Shown: positions 16,274 to 25,284 of the stretch, piece after piece | How positions within the stretch are numbered: position 1 is the stretch's first letter | How the letters are laid out: every line of letters begins with the position of its first letter | Assembly: GCF_900100315.1 (NCBI RefSeq) | Contig: NZ_FNFF01000005.1 | Coordinates: 432,484 to 496,483, forward strand | Reading direction: 5' to 3' | DNA length: 64,000 bases | Origin: Streptomyces indicus | GTDB lineage: Bacteria > Actinomycetota > Actinomycetes > Streptomycetales > Streptomycetaceae | Program-made: the position numbers and the translations under genes | Notes under the pieces: generated by a model | Seen by the model: the letters and a program-made list of their open reading frames with translations, nothing else | Database searches by the model: none | What the model was told of the DNA's origin: nothing

Positions 16274-18468
16274 TGAAGTTCGAGACTCTTTTCAACGGCA
16301 ACTTCGCATCCCTCGGCGACGCTGTCGACGACTGGTCCACCGTCGTCAAGAGCTTGAAGGAACTGGAGAAGGAGGCGCGCGAAGACCTCAAAGCCAAGGC
16401 CTATAAGGCAAATTGGGCCGGGGTCAACGCCACAGTCTCCCGAGAGTTCATCACCAAAACGGTGGGCGAATTCAAGGACGCGCTCACACAGGCAACTTCC
16501 ATTCGAAACATCCTCAAAGACGCTCGGGATGAGCTCGTCAGCCACAGGGACGAGCTCAGACAGATAATTCAGCGAGGCGCCAACAAAAACCTCACCGTAA
16601 CAGCAACAGGTGACGGCGGATTCGCAGTCACCATGCTCGTCCACCCGGACCGCGCAGGAAAAGGCGTCGAGACTCCAGATCATTCAGAACAGGACGCCGT
16701 TAACCTCCGCGACGAAGTCCAACGCATACTGAACAAGGCCACCGAAAGCGACACCTCCGCGGACAAGGTGTTGCGGGCCCTCGCCGATCAGGCCAAATAC
16801 GGCTTCTCCGGAGCCAGTTACAAGGACCGAGACTCCGCAGCTGAAGCCCTCAAGGCAGCCGACGCCATGGCCCGCCTCGCAAAGAACGGACAGGACATGT
16901 CCGCGAAGGAGCTCGCAGAATTCAACCGCACTCTTGGGACCTACAGGAACGATGAACTGTTCGCGGCTCGCTTTGCATCGAAGCTCGGCGGCAAGGAGAC
17001 GCTTCAGCTCTGGACCGATCTCACCACTGAGCACGCCGGTGTCAGGGGCGCAGAGCTCAAGGAAATGCAAGAGCTTCAAAAGAATCTCAGCATGACTCTG
17101 GCCACTGCTACATACTCGGACAGCTCGGGCATGGCGCAGTGGAAGAAGGAAGTAATCAACGAAACCAACACTGCGTTCCGCACCACGTCGCCGGACGTCT
17201 ACAGGTCGTCGCCTTACGGGCTGCAGGGCTACCAGGTCATGAGCAGCCTGATGGGTGCCGGCAAGTACGATACGGAGTTCCTGGACAGCTACGGCAAGAA
17301 GCTGATCAAGGTGGACATGGCACCCGCTGGAAGTCCCGGAATGGGTACCAACGACCTCTGGGTGAACAGTCAGCAAGGTGACCCGACGTTCGGCAAGGGG
17401 GACGGCCGGGATCCGCTGGTCGGCTTCATGAAAGCCCTGTCGCACAACCCCGAGGCAGCGACCAATGCGTTCGCCGACAGGGACGTGGTCGAGCACATCA
17501 TGCACAGCGCTCAGTACACAGATCGCGATTCCGCGGTGGGTGCCGCCCTGGAAAGTGCGGTCACCGGTATCGCGGACGGCCAGCACTCCCCTGCACTGCC
17601 GCACAGCCGGGAACAGGGGGAAGTCATGAAGAGTGTCATGCATGCGGTTGCCCAGCCCGATACCGGCGCCGCCCTGGTCGGCAACACCGAGCTAGGAGAG
17701 CACTTGGGGAACATGGCGAGTGCCTACATGCCCGAGATCAGCCGCACACTCTCCGGGAACGGGACTGAATCAGTCTTCGTGAGCGACACAGCAGCCACTG
17801 ATTTCGGCAGAACCGACACATCGCGCTTCCTCTACGAGGTGGCCCGCGACCCCGAAGGGCGCGCTGGGATCGTGTTGGGAGAGACGATCTACACCTCGAG
17901 CCTCATTGAGGCCCACGTGAAGGACCCAAGCCTGCACGACGGGGATACGGAGCAGGCACTCGGGATGATCGCCAAGAATTCCGGAATCGTCGAGGGAATT
18001 GTTGGGCATTCGTTGGCTGATCTGAAGATTGAGGGTGACCTCGGTTCGGAGAAGGAGTACAACGAGGCACTCAAGGAAAAGGGCGATGTCGTGAAGACGT
18101 TCCTGGCCGCAGGCGTCGGCGTGGGGACAGTGGCCTTGGTGCCCGCTGGAGCGGGGGCGGCACTCGTGGGCGCTGCGGTGAGTGGATTCGCCGGCGGCGT
18201 GGTGAACCTGGCCATCGACCGGATAATCGAAGGCCAGGAGATGAGCGGGGCACTGGACCGAGCCTTGTATCAATCCGGCCTGGAGTTGGACGACTCGCTG
18301 AGCTCCGCCACCCAGCAGGCACAAGCCGCGACTCTCGATTCGATCGAGAAGCACGACTCAGACCTCAAGGGCGAAGCGATGAGCGTGTTGATCGCAGACC
18401 AGCTCAACAATGGCTGGCGCGACAGTGACGGAATCCTGGAAGACGCACATGTCCGCCCGAGCAGCTAG
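16273..18468 (+). CDS. Large ESX-associated protein (DUF6571-like)
   Basis: A 731-residue protein. The N-terminal 110 residues (FNGNFASLGDAVDDWSTVV and on to NWAGVNATVSREFI) form a helical WXG-type domain like that of Streptomyces DUF6571 proteins. The long middle is mixed helical with Asp/Gly-rich loops. Near residues 612-650 there is a hydrophobic Gly/Ala-rich segment (GVGVGTVALVPAGAGAALVG, then more of the same) that could insert in a membrane. The C-terminus is polar. No nuclease or protease motif is visible, so it is either a structural partner or an effector that acts on membranes. GC content drops locally and codons are less biased than in neighbours, which may hint at transfer. Confidence 0.65.
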   Translation: MKFETLFNGNFASLGDAVDDWSTVVKSLKELEKEAREDLKAKAYKANWAGVNATVSREFITKTVGEFKDALTQATSIRNILKDARDELVSHRDELRQIIQRGANKNLTVTATGDGGFAVTMLVHPDRAGKGVETPDHSEQDAVNLRDEVQRILNKATESDTSADKVLRALADQAKYGFSGASYKDRDSAAEALKAADAMARLAKNGQDMSAKELAEFNRTLGTYRNDELFAARFASKLGGKETLQLWTDLTTEHAGVRGAELKEMQELQKNLSMTLATATYSDSSGMAQWKKEVINETNTAFRTTSPDVYRSSPYGLQGYQVMSSLMGAGKYDTEFLDSYGKKLIKVDMAPAGSPGMGTNDLWVNSQQGDPTFGKGDGRDPLVGFMKALSHNPEAATNAFADRDVVEHIMHSAQYTDRDSAVGAALESAVTGIADGQHSPALPHSREQGEVMKSVMHAVAQPDTGAALVGNTELGEHLGNMASAYMPEISRTLSGNGTESVFVSDTAATDFGRTDTSRFLYEVARDPEGRAGIVLGETIYTSSLIEAHVKDPSLHDGDTEQALGMIAKNSGIVEGIVGHSLADLKIEGDLGSEKEYNEALKEKGDVVKTFLAAGVGVGTVALVPAGAGAALVGAAVSGFAGGVVNLAIDRIIEGQEMSGALDRALYQSGLELDDSLSSATQQAQAATLDSIEKHDSDLKGEAMSVLIADQLNNGWRDSDGILEDAHVRPSS

Positions 18469-18481
18469 CTTCTCCGGAGAA

Positions 18482-19129
18482 ATGATGAAGAGAGTCTCGC
18501 GGCTCAGCCGGAAGAAGAAGCTTATCGCCCGCTCAGGGATGGCCTTGGCCGCCTGTGCAGGTCTCTACTTTGGGGCACTTGCAGTGTTCACCAAGGGGAT
18601 CGACCGGCTACCGGACCGACCTTGCGAAGGCGCTGTCGAAAGAGAAACGATAGCCGACATCCTTCCCGCCGCACGTACCGCCGAGGAGCGCAGCCGCCTC
18701 GACGACGATCACGGGATCGACTCTCGGGAGTTCCTGTTCCACTGCTCCGTTCTCACCAGTGACGGCTCGCTGCTGTCCGGCGATGCTGAATCCGGAGATC
18801 GGTCGGTGGAGGACTGGAGTAGTGGCTGGGTAGAGTCTCCTGATAGTTCATCGGGGGTGACCGGGGATATCACGGCGTTCGCGACAGACGGGGCTGCGGC
18901 GATCTACGTGTCCTGTGCGCCGCCTGGAAGGAGCGAAAGCAAATCGCCGAAATCCCGTGCGCTGATAGTCGAGGCCAGCACCTTGGGCGAGACGAAGGCG
19001 CAGGGAGCGGACCTCCAGCAGGACCTTGTGGACTTCGCCTATGAACTGGCGGAGCACGCGTACAAGGTCGGTGAGTGCCCCGGGCCGCGCAAGTTCCCGG
19101 ACCAATCGCCTCGACTCCACAGCCCGTAG
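18482..19129 (+). CDS. Membrane-anchored hypothetical protein of the ESX-associated locus
   Basis: About 215 residues. The start MMKRVSRLSRKKK is followed by a single hydrophobic segment (SGMALAACAGLYFGALAVF), giving an N-terminal signal anchor, and then an exported domain with few cysteines. GGAG just upstream supports ATG 18482 or 18485; an ATG at 18449 is an alternative that would overlap the previous gene by 20 nt. The exported part contains CEGAVERETIADILPAARTAEE, which I recall from other Streptomyces hypothetical proteins next to WXG100-type genes. No enzyme motif is seen. Confidence 0.6.
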   Translation: MMKRVSRLSRKKKLIARSGMALAACAGLYFGALAVFTKGIDRLPDRPCEGAVERETIADILPAARTAEERSRLDDDHGIDSREFLFHCSVLTSDGSLLSGDAESGDRSVEDWSSGWVESPDSSSGVTGDITAFATDGAAAIYVSCAPPGRSESKSPKSRALIVEASTLGETKAQGADLQQDLVDFAYELAEHAYKVGECPGPRKFPDQSPRLHSP

Positions 19130-19216
19130 CCAGAGCTTGCTGATACTGCAGGAAACCGGCCCGTACCCTCGTGAATCGGGGGTGCTGGCAGCGGAACACA
19201 AAGGGAGGCAGAGCAG

Positions 19217-19645
19217 GTGAAGGACGATGCGATTCGCGCACGATTCGACGGGCGCCACCGCGTCGAACTGTCGCTCAGCCACGCACCCGCGGAGACGTCG
19301 AGAAAGATCGACGAGATCGCGCACGCGCTGGGCTACAGGCAACTCGCCGTGGAGAAGCTCCCTTTCATGGGATTCCGATTCGTCTATGAGCGCGACGACT
19401 CCCCCACGGCGCGGCGCCGCGCCGACCTCGCCGTCGCCAGACTGCGAGGTGGCGGCCCGTTGCTCCCGGCGATGGACACGCCCCCGCCTCCGCCGCCTAC
19501 AGCGCCACCGCCGGCCCCCGCCCAGCCAGCGGCTCGACGCCCGAGGCGTCTTCCGGCAGAGCCCCCGCCGCCGCCTCCACTGGCACCCCCAGCCCACCCA
19601 CGCCACCACCCCGACCAGCCGGATGCTGACGCTCCGGGCACCTGA
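19217..19645 (+). CDS. Hypothetical protein with Pro-rich tail
   Basis: A 142-residue protein from GTG 19217, which has a good GGGAGG ribosome site. The first 80 residues are a compact, charged domain (VELSLSHAPAETSRKIDEIAHALGYR, split here only by reading). The last 60 are Pro/Ala-rich with runs of five or six prolines and are surely disordered. I do not recognise the family. It follows the membrane-anchored gene by about 87 nt with a possible promoter between, so it may be separately expressed but is on the same strand as the ESX-associated genes. Confidence 0.6.
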   Translation: MKDDAIRARFDGRHRVELSLSHAPAETSRKIDEIAHALGYRQLAVEKLPFMGFRFVYERDDSPTARRRADLAVARLRGGGPLLPAMDTPPPPPPTAPPPAPAQPAARRPRRLPAEPPPPPPLAPPAHPRHHPDQPDADAPGT

Positions 19646-19703
19646 TAGCGGTCTGAGCTCCATCGCCGTATGAGAGCCATTCCATGGCGCGAAGAGGCAA
19701 CGT

Positions 19704-20696
19704 TCAGTCGGCGTGGTGTCTGGTGACGACGAAGGTCGTCCCCGCGAGCGTTGCTCCGGCCTTCGTCTGGGCCCATTGAACGAGTCGGGTCGGCTCTTTC
19801 TGAAGCTGATTCAGCAGATCGGTAATCTCATCTGCGCTCGGAGTTGTGGGCAGAGTGCAGCGAAGTACCGTGCGGCCGGTCGCGCTGCTGCATTCCTCCT
19901 CTTCGGGATCGTCGGGTTCCCAACAGCTGATCTCGATGTCCCAGGAATCGGGGCCGTCCTTGCCGGGGCGCGGCGCATTGACCGTCAGGAAGTGGTCGTC
20001 CGAGTCATAAGGCTCGGCGAAGATCGAGTGGCCGGACTCCTCCAGCGTGGCCTCGTCTCCCGAATGCCGAGCGTAAGCAGAGACCAACACCCGTAGGTTC
20101 GCGACGGCCTGGTCCCGCTCGGCGGATGTGAGCCCCTCTTCGAGCCGATCCAATTCCTCGCGGGTTTCGTGGCCCAGCATGTCCACTCCGCCGCCATACG
20201 TGACGAACGGCCGACCGTGGTCCCAGTACCGTCGCATCGTCGAATCGGGAAGGGGAACTGCCTCTGCGTACTCGGTGAGTGCCTCTCTCAAGTCGCGTGC
20301 TTCCTTCTCCAATTCCGCATTGATGGCGATCAGAATCGGCATGGGCACGTCCGCCAGAGCATCGTCCAAATCCATCAGCGCGTGGTGGAGTTCCAGGCAC
20401 ACGTACTCGTACCACAAGCTGTGCGCACCATTCAGCAGTTCGGCGCGCGAACCCTCGTCGGTGAGCGCGGAAAGGTGCCTGGTCGGATAGTGGGCGACGC
20501 GGCCGTCACGGCAGTCGTGGATGCTCACGGGGACAGTGGCCAGTGCGGAGATCCGGTTGAGCGCATCAACGATAGGCGCAGCCAGTGTCGAGTCACCAAG
20601 ACTGGTCACCGTGGACGACACCGGCCCGCCGTCTACCTGGTACATCGCAAGAATCTGAGTCTTCCCACGGTGGGCGTGCATGGAATAGATGGTCAT
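19704..20696 (-). CDS. Hypothetical protein, unknown family
   Basis: A 330-residue acidic cytoplasmic protein beginning MTIYSMHAHRGKTQIL. It has no signal peptide, membrane segment or known catalytic motif. The central part is predicted to be helical (LHHALMDLDDALADVPMPIL and EKEARDLREALTEYAEA). The C-terminal third is acidic with DDPEEEE. ATG 20696 is chosen because GAAAGG precedes it at a normal distance and the extra upstream residues look non-natural. It converges with the ESX-associated locus. The function is unknown. Confidence 0.6.
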   Translation of the reverse strand: MTIYSMHAHRGKTQILAMYQVDGGPVSSTVTSLGDSTLAAPIVDALNRISALATVPVSIHDCRDGRVAHYPTRHLSALTDEGSRAELLNGAHSLWYEYVCLELHHALMDLDDALADVPMPILIAINAELEKEARDLREALTEYAEAVPLPDSTMRRYWDHGRPFVTYGGGVDMLGHETREELDRLEEGLTSAERDQAVANLRVLVSAYARHSGDEATLEESGHSIFAEPYDSDDHFLTVNAPRPGKDGPDSWDIEISCWEPDDPEEEECSSATGRTVLRCTLPTTPSADEITDLLNQLQKEPTRLVQWAQTKAGATLAGTTFVVTRHHAD

Positions 20697-20957
20697 GAAA
20701 GTGCCTTTCGGCCCCTGAGGCGATGACGGCACGTGGCCGTGGAGAGGGTGGGAAAGGCGGTAGCGAGGGCGCGTTCCGACGCTCCGTGCCTCGAAGAGAT
20801 CGGCGGTGGCTCAGGTCTGGTCCCGAGCTCCTTGCCTGCGCTCACCGTAGGACGCCTGCATCACGCGCCACAAGCTACTTGCCTGGGTTCGTTCCAGCCG
20901 ATGCGCGATGGCGGAGCTTGACCAGTTCCTCACGACGGATTCTGTACCGCCGAAACC

Positions 20958-20999
20958 GGTGCCTGGTCTGCACGCCTGTGAGCGTGCAGACCAGGCACC
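20958..20999 (-). terminator. Strong hairpin terminator of tuf3
   Basis: An 18-bp perfect stem: GGTGCCTGGTCTGCACGC (20958-20975) with its complement at 20982-20999 and a 6-nt loop. It lies 38 nt after the tuf3 stop. The 260 bp between it and the 19704-20696 gene hold no gene that I can support. Confidence 0.85.
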
Positions 21000-21036
21000 A
21001 ACGGCGGTCAACGATGGCTGGCTTGGGTGATCGGGT

Positions 21037-22206
21037 TCAGATGACCTCGGTCACCGTCCCCGCCCCCACCGTGCGCCCGCCTTCGCGGATCGCGAAGCCG
21101 AGGCCGGACTCCAGCGGGACGTCGCGGCCCAGTTCGACCGTCATCGTGACGGTGTCGCCGGGGCGCGCGACCGCCGTCTCGCCGAGGTCCACGTCGCCGA
21201 CCACGTCCGCGGTGCGGATGTAGAACTGCGGCCGGTAGCCGGTCGTGAGCGGCGTCGTACGACCGCCCTCGCGGCCGGAGAGCACGTACACCTGCGCGCG
21301 GAACCGGCGCGCGGGCTGCACGCTGCCCGGCGCGGCGACCACGTGCCCGCGGCGCACCGCGTCCCGCGGCACGCCGCGCAGTAGCAGCGCCACGTTGTCG
21401 CCGGCCTGCGCCTCGTCCATCGGCTTGCCGAAGGTCTCGAGGCCCGTGACGACGGACTCGATCTCCGCACCGAGCACCTGCACCCGGTCGCCGACGCGCA
21501 CGGTGCCGCGCTCGACGGCGCCCGTGACCACGGTGCCGCGGCCGGTGATCGTCAGCACGTTCTCCACCGGCAGCAGGAACGGTGCGTCCACATACCGCTC
21601 CGGCATCGGCACGAACGTGTCCACCGCGTCGAGCAGCGCCTCGATCGCGGCGGTCCAACGCGGTTCCCCGTCAAGGGCCTTGAGGCCCGAGACCGGGACG
21701 ACCGGCACCGCGTCCCCGTCGTACCCGTGTTGCGAGAGCAGGTCGCGCACCTCCAGCTCGACGAGCTCGATCAGCTCGGCGTCACCCGCGTCGGCCTTGT
21801 TGAGGGCCACGACGATGTGGTCCACGCCGACCTGCCGGGCGAGCAGGACGTGCTCGGCGGTCTGCGGCATGATCCCGTCCGTCGCCGAGACGACGAGGAT
21901 CGCGCCGTCGAGCTGGGCCGCGCCGGTGACCATGTTCTTGACGTAGTCGGCGTGGCCCGGCATGTCGATGTGGGCGTAGTGCCGGGTGTCGGTCTCGTAC
22001 TCGACGTGCGCGATGTTGATGGTGATCCCGCGCGCGGCCTCCTCCGGGGCCTTGTCGATCCGGTCGAAGGGCACGAACGTGCCGGTCCCGCGCTCGGCGA
22101 GCACCTTGGTGATCGCGGCGGTGAGGGTGGTCTTGCCGTGGTCGACATGACCCATGGTGCCGATGTTCAGGTGCGGCTTGGTGCGCACGTATGCCGTCTT
22201 GGGCAT
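21037..22206 (-). CDS. tuf3: Elongation factor Tu, divergent third copy
   Basis: A 389-residue EF-Tu. GTPase motifs are intact: GHVDHGKTT, the D-x-P-G-H motif and NKAD. The start MPKTAYVRTKPHLNIGTMGHVDHG matches, as I recall, the Streptomyces tuf3 product rather than the main tuf1 product, which starts with MAKAKFERTKPH. The effector-region insert is short, and DCPGH is replaced by DMPGH. In S. coelicolor and S. ramocissimus tuf3 is a stand-alone gene, weakly expressed and linked to nutrient stress. Here too it stands alone, with no fusA or ribosomal genes around. It has its own 5' region with a hairpin and a direct repeat and a strong terminator. Confidence 0.92.
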   Translation of the reverse strand: MPKTAYVRTKPHLNIGTMGHVDHGKTTLTAAITKVLAERGTGTFVPFDRIDKAPEEAARGITINIAHVEYETDTRHYAHIDMPGHADYVKNMVTGAAQLDGAILVVSATDGIMPQTAEHVLLARQVGVDHIVVALNKADAGDAELIELVELEVRDLLSQHGYDGDAVPVVPVSGLKALDGEPRWTAAIEALLDAVDTFVPMPERYVDAPFLLPVENVLTITGRGTVVTGAVERGTVRVGDRVQVLGAEIESVVTGLETFGKPMDEAQAGDNVALLLRGVPRDAVRRGHVVAAPGSVQPARRFRAQVYVLSGREGGRTTPLTTGYRPQFYIRTADVVGDVDLGETAVARPGDTVTMTVELGRDVPLESGLGFAIREGGRTVGAGTVTEVI

Positions 22207-22231
22207 GACTGGTCTCTTGTCCTTCTGGAAC

Positions 22232-22321
22232 TCCCCTGGGACCAGGGGAAGTCGACGGCCTTCCGCACCGGTTGCCGGCCGGCTTGCCTCGTACGGCGGC
22301 ACAAGCGCCTCGTACGGCGGC
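22232..22321 (-). promoter_or_regulatory. tuf3 upstream region: hairpin and 21-bp-spaced repeats
   Basis: An 8-bp inverted repeat TCCCCTGG/CCAGGGGA lies at 22232-22249, 26 nt before the start and inside the likely mRNA leader. Further up, GCCTCGTACGGCGGC occurs at 22286-22300 and 22307-22321, exactly two helical turns apart, a spacing expected for a protein-binding site. The regulator is unknown. Confidence 0.4.
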
Positions 22322-22390
22322 GGAAGGCGGGGACCCCTCGGTTCACACCGACCCTCCCCCTCTGGGGTCCGCCGGAATGTCCGGGAAGGG

Positions 22391-22534
22391 TCAGCTTCGG
22401 ACGCCGTCGAAGGCGTCGACCAGAAGATCGGCAGCCAGGGCTGCGGCTGCCGCGTACTCGGCAGCCTGGAAAGCGGCAGCCCGAGCAGCGCCCGCGACTG
22501 CGGACGTGACTGCGAAGGGGGTCTGCCGGAACAT
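22391..22534 (-). CDS. Possible small Ala-rich protein
   Basis: A 47-residue frame starting MFRQTPFAVTSAVAGAARAA. Its composition is dominated by alanine and it could form one helix. There is no good ribosome site, and it sits in the tuf3 upstream region on the same strand. It may be a chance frame. Confidence 0.25.
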   Translation of the reverse strand: MFRQTPFAVTSAVAGAARAAAFQAAEYAAAAALAADLLVDAFDGVRS

Positions 22535-22660
22535 GCTGAGATCATCTACGGGCGGCGTGCAGACGTCCACCGATTTATCGCCGACCCTCCGCCTACGGGC
22601 TTGTCTCCAAGGGGAGTTCCGCATCCCGAACCGCTGGGTCGGCGTGACGGCGGAATCCGC

Positions 22661-23401
22661 TCAGCGCCCCACATTCTTGAGCGCCTCCCGCACCGACAGC
22701 GGAGCGAGCCGTGCCTCGTGGCGGGTGACGAAGTCCCGTACGGCCTGCGCGTCCGTCTTCGCGTATTCGCGCAGGCACCAGCCGATCGCCTTGCGGATGA
22801 AGAAGTCGGGGTGGCCGGCCTGCCGCAGGCAGTATGCGAAGAGCCGCTCGGTGTCGGTCGCGTCCTTGTACCGGAGCTGGTGCAGCAGCGCCGTGCGCGC
22901 GACCCACAGGTCGTCGTCCTCGATCCAGGCGTCCATGGCACCGCGCAGGGCCGGGTCGGCCGCCACGAGTCCGCCCACGACATGCGCGGCGAGGGCGTCG
23001 ACGGTGTCCCACCAGGAGACGGTCGTGATCAGGTGCCGGGCGACCGGCAGGAAGCCGGAGGAGCACCGCTTCACGTGGCGGCGCAGATAGTCGACAGCGA
23101 AGTAGTGGTATTCGCGCTCGGGCAGCTGCCACGCCCGGAGCGCGACGGCCGCACAGTCCGCCTCGTCGGGCCGCGGCAGCCCTTCGAGCACCGACTTCGA
23201 CAACGCCCTGCGCTCGGTCGAAGGGATGCCGAGAAACGGAACGACGCCCTTCATATAGGCGGTCATCGATTCCGCGTTCCGCGGGTCCGCGTGCTGCGCA
23301 TACGTGGCGACCAGGCGCCCGAGCACGGTGTCGGCCAGCTCGCTGACCGGCACGGACGGGGCCTCGGACGGCGGTTCGGCGGCGCGACGGCGGGTTCCCA
23401 T
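22661..23401 (-). CDS. DNA alkylation repair protein (AlkD-like)
   Basis: A 246-residue all-helical protein with the HEAT-repeat-like pattern of AlkD glycosylases, which remove bulky or charged alkylated bases without base flipping. Family-typical sequences are YLRRHVKRCSSGFLPV, TTVSWWDTVDALAAHVVG and HPDFFIRKAIGWCLREYAKTD. The Trp-Trp-Asp of the DNA-binding cleft is present. The length matches the family. It is a single gene divergent from the membrane protein downstream. Confidence 0.88.
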   Translation of the reverse strand: MGTRRRAAEPPSEAPSVPVSELADTVLGRLVATYAQHADPRNAESMTAYMKGVVPFLGIPSTERRALSKSVLEGLPRPDEADCAAVALRAWQLPEREYHYFAVDYLRRHVKRCSSGFLPVARHLITTVSWWDTVDALAAHVVGGLVAADPALRGAMDAWIEDDDLWVARTALLHQLRYKDATDTERLFAYCLRQAGHPDFFIRKAIGWCLREYAKTDAQAVRDFVTRHEARLAPLSVREALKNVGR

Positions 23402-23473
23402 GGGCAGGAACCCTACGAACAGATGAGACGCACACTACGGCGATCAGGGCGCGTTCTCGGTTAGTCTCCCCGA

Positions 23474-24226
23474 ATGTCGGACCTGTCGGACCTCATCACG
23501 CGCCCCGCGCCGGGCACCGCCCCGCTCGCCGCCCCTGCCCCGGGCAGTCAGGCGTTCGCGGCGCGGCTGGGCCGGGTGCTGTTCTCGCCGTGGTCGCGGC
23601 TCGGTCTGCTGGTCCTGCTCCTGGCGGCCGCCGGGAGCTGTGTCCTCCTCTTCGAACCTCAGCGCCTGCTCGCCGAGGGCTGGCCGCCGCAGGTGGGCGG
23701 CGCCGCCGCGGTGGTGCTCTTCGCCGTGGCGTACGGGGTGTGCACGGCCGCGTTCGTCCCGCGCCCCTTGCTCAATCTGGCCGCCGGTGCGCTCTTCGGC
23801 TCGCAGGCGGGCCTCGCGGGCGCGATCGCCGGAACCGTGATCGGCGCGGGCATCGCCTTCGGGCTGGGCCGCGTGCTCGGCCAGGAGGCGCTGCGCCCGC
23901 TGCTGCGCGGCCGCATCGTGCACGCCGTCGACGGACAGCTCAGCCGGCACGGCTTCCGTTCGATGCTCGCCGCCCGGCTCTTCCCCGGGGTCCCGTTCTG
24001 GGCGGCCAACTACTGCGCCGCGGTGTCCCGTATGCGCTGGACACCGTTCCTCCTCGCGACCGGGCTCGGCTCGATCCCCAACACCGCCGCCTACGTGATC
24101 GCCGGCAGCCGCGCCTCCACGCCCACCTCGCCGGTCTTCCTCATCGCGATGGGCTTCATCGCCGTGACCGGCCTGGCCGGGGCGATCGTCGCCTGGTGCA
24201 AGCGCCACCGGCTGCGCGGCCACTGA
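23474..24226 (+). CDS. TVP38/TMEM64 (VTT domain) family membrane protein
   Basis: A 250-residue protein with about five to six hydrophobic segments. The VTT core is recognisable: FVPRPLLNLAAGALFGSQAGLAGA, then GRVLGQEALRPLL and the glycine/proline-rich ARLFPGVPFWAANY loop. Bacterial VTT/DedA-superfamily proteins are linked to lipid carrier or phospholipid movement, though most are uncharacterised. The start follows a possible -10 by few bases, so the mRNA may be leaderless. It precedes uppP by 138 nt with a probable separate promoter, an intriguing neighbour given the undecaprenyl phosphate connection of DedA proteins. Confidence 0.85.
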   Translation: MSDLSDLITRPAPGTAPLAAPAPGSQAFAARLGRVLFSPWSRLGLLVLLLAAAGSCVLLFEPQRLLAEGWPPQVGGAAAVVLFAVAYGVCTAAFVPRPLLNLAAGALFGSQAGLAGAIAGTVIGAGIAFGLGRVLGQEALRPLLRGRIVHAVDGQLSRHGFRSMLAARLFPGVPFWAANYCAAVSRMRWTPFLLATGLGSIPNTAAYVIAGSRASTPTSPVFLIAMGFIAVTGLAGAIVAWCKRHRLRGH

Positions 24227-24364
24227 GGCGGATCCACCGCGCCGGCGCCTGACGTCCGCCCGGCGACACCTCCGGGCCCGGGGTGCGCAAAGAGCGCTCC
24301 CCTGTTGCCGCTACGCTGCTCGGGGCAACCGCATGATCAAACCAGCACTTGGACGGCGTAGTAG

Positions 24365-25237
24365 ATGTCTTGGTTCGAATCCCTGATCCTCGGACTCGTC
24401 CAGGGGCTCACGGAGTTCCTCCCGATCTCCTCCAGCGCGCACCTGCGCCTGACCGCCGCCTTCGCCGGCTGGCACGACCCAGGTGCCGCCTTCACGGCGA
24501 TCACGCAGATCGGTACGGAGACGGCCGTCCTCATCTACTTCCGCAAGGACATCGCGCGGATCGTCTCCGCCTGGTTCCGCTCGCTCACCGACAAGGCGAT
24601 GCGCAGCGACCACGACGCCCAGATGGGCTGGCTGGTGATCATCGGCTCGATCCCGATCGGGGTGCTCGGCGTCACGCTCAAGGACCAGATCGAGGGCCCG
24701 TTCCGTGACCTGCGCCTGATCGCCACGACCCTGATCGTGATGGGCATCGTCCTCGGCATCGCCGACCGCCTCGCGGCCCGCGACGAGACGGGCGGGCGCC
24801 ACCGCGCGGTCAAGCAGCGCAAGACGCTCCAGGAACTCGGCGTCAAGGACGGCCTCATCTACGGCATCTGCCAGGCGATGGCCCTGATCCCCGGCGTCTC
24901 CCGCTCGGGCGCCACGATCAGCGGCGGCCTCCTCATGGGCTACACGCGCGAGGCGGCGGCCCGCTACTCCTTCCTCCTGGCTATCCCCGCGGTCCTGGCC
25001 TCGGGCCTCTTCGAGCTCAAGGACGCGGGCGAAGGCCACGTCTCGTGGGGTCCGACGATCTTCGCGACGATCATCGCTTTCGTGGTCGGCTACGCGGTCA
25101 TCGCCTGGTTCATGAAGTTCATTACGACCAAGTCCTTCATGCCCTTCGTCTACTACCGCGTCGCCCTCGGCATCCTGCTGTTCGTGCTGGTGGGGATGGG
25201 TGTGCTCAGCCCGCATGCGGGGGAATCGGCGGGCTGA
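24365..25237 (+). CDS. uppP: Undecaprenyl-diphosphatase
   Basis: A 290-residue integral membrane protein with both UppP/BacA signatures: GLVQGLTEFLPISSSAHLRL near the N-terminus and PGVSRSGATISGGLLMG in the middle. It removes a phosphate from undecaprenyl diphosphate at the membrane so the carrier lipid can be reused for peptidoglycan and other polymers, and extra copies give bacitracin resistance. Length and order are normal. A small hairpin overlaps its stop codon. Confidence 0.95.
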   Translation: MSWFESLILGLVQGLTEFLPISSSAHLRLTAAFAGWHDPGAAFTAITQIGTETAVLIYFRKDIARIVSAWFRSLTDKAMRSDHDAQMGWLVIIGSIPIGVLGVTLKDQIEGPFRDLRLIATTLIVMGIVLGIADRLAARDETGGRHRAVKQRKTLQELGVKDGLIYGICQAMALIPGVSRSGATISGGLLMGYTREAAARYSFLLAIPAVLASGLFELKDAGEGHVSWGPTIFATIIAFVVGYAVIAWFMKFITTKSFMPFVYYRVALGILLFVLVGMGVLSPHAGESAG

Positions 25238-25245
25238 CCCCGCCG
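25227..25245 (+). terminator. Small hairpin at the uppP stop codon
   Basis: CGGCGGG (25227-25233) pairs with CCCGCCG (25239-25245) around CTGAC, which contains the uppP stop. More stem-forming sequence follows. Moderate support only. Confidence 0.35.
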
Positions 25246-25284
25246 GGTCCGGCCTCCGCCGGTTCTTGCGGACGGCCGACGGCT

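Noticed and set aside
19130..19216. Possible promoter for the 19217 gene
   Set aside because: TTGCTG and TACCCT-like hexamers are present but spacing is poor and GC-rich DNA offers many such matches.
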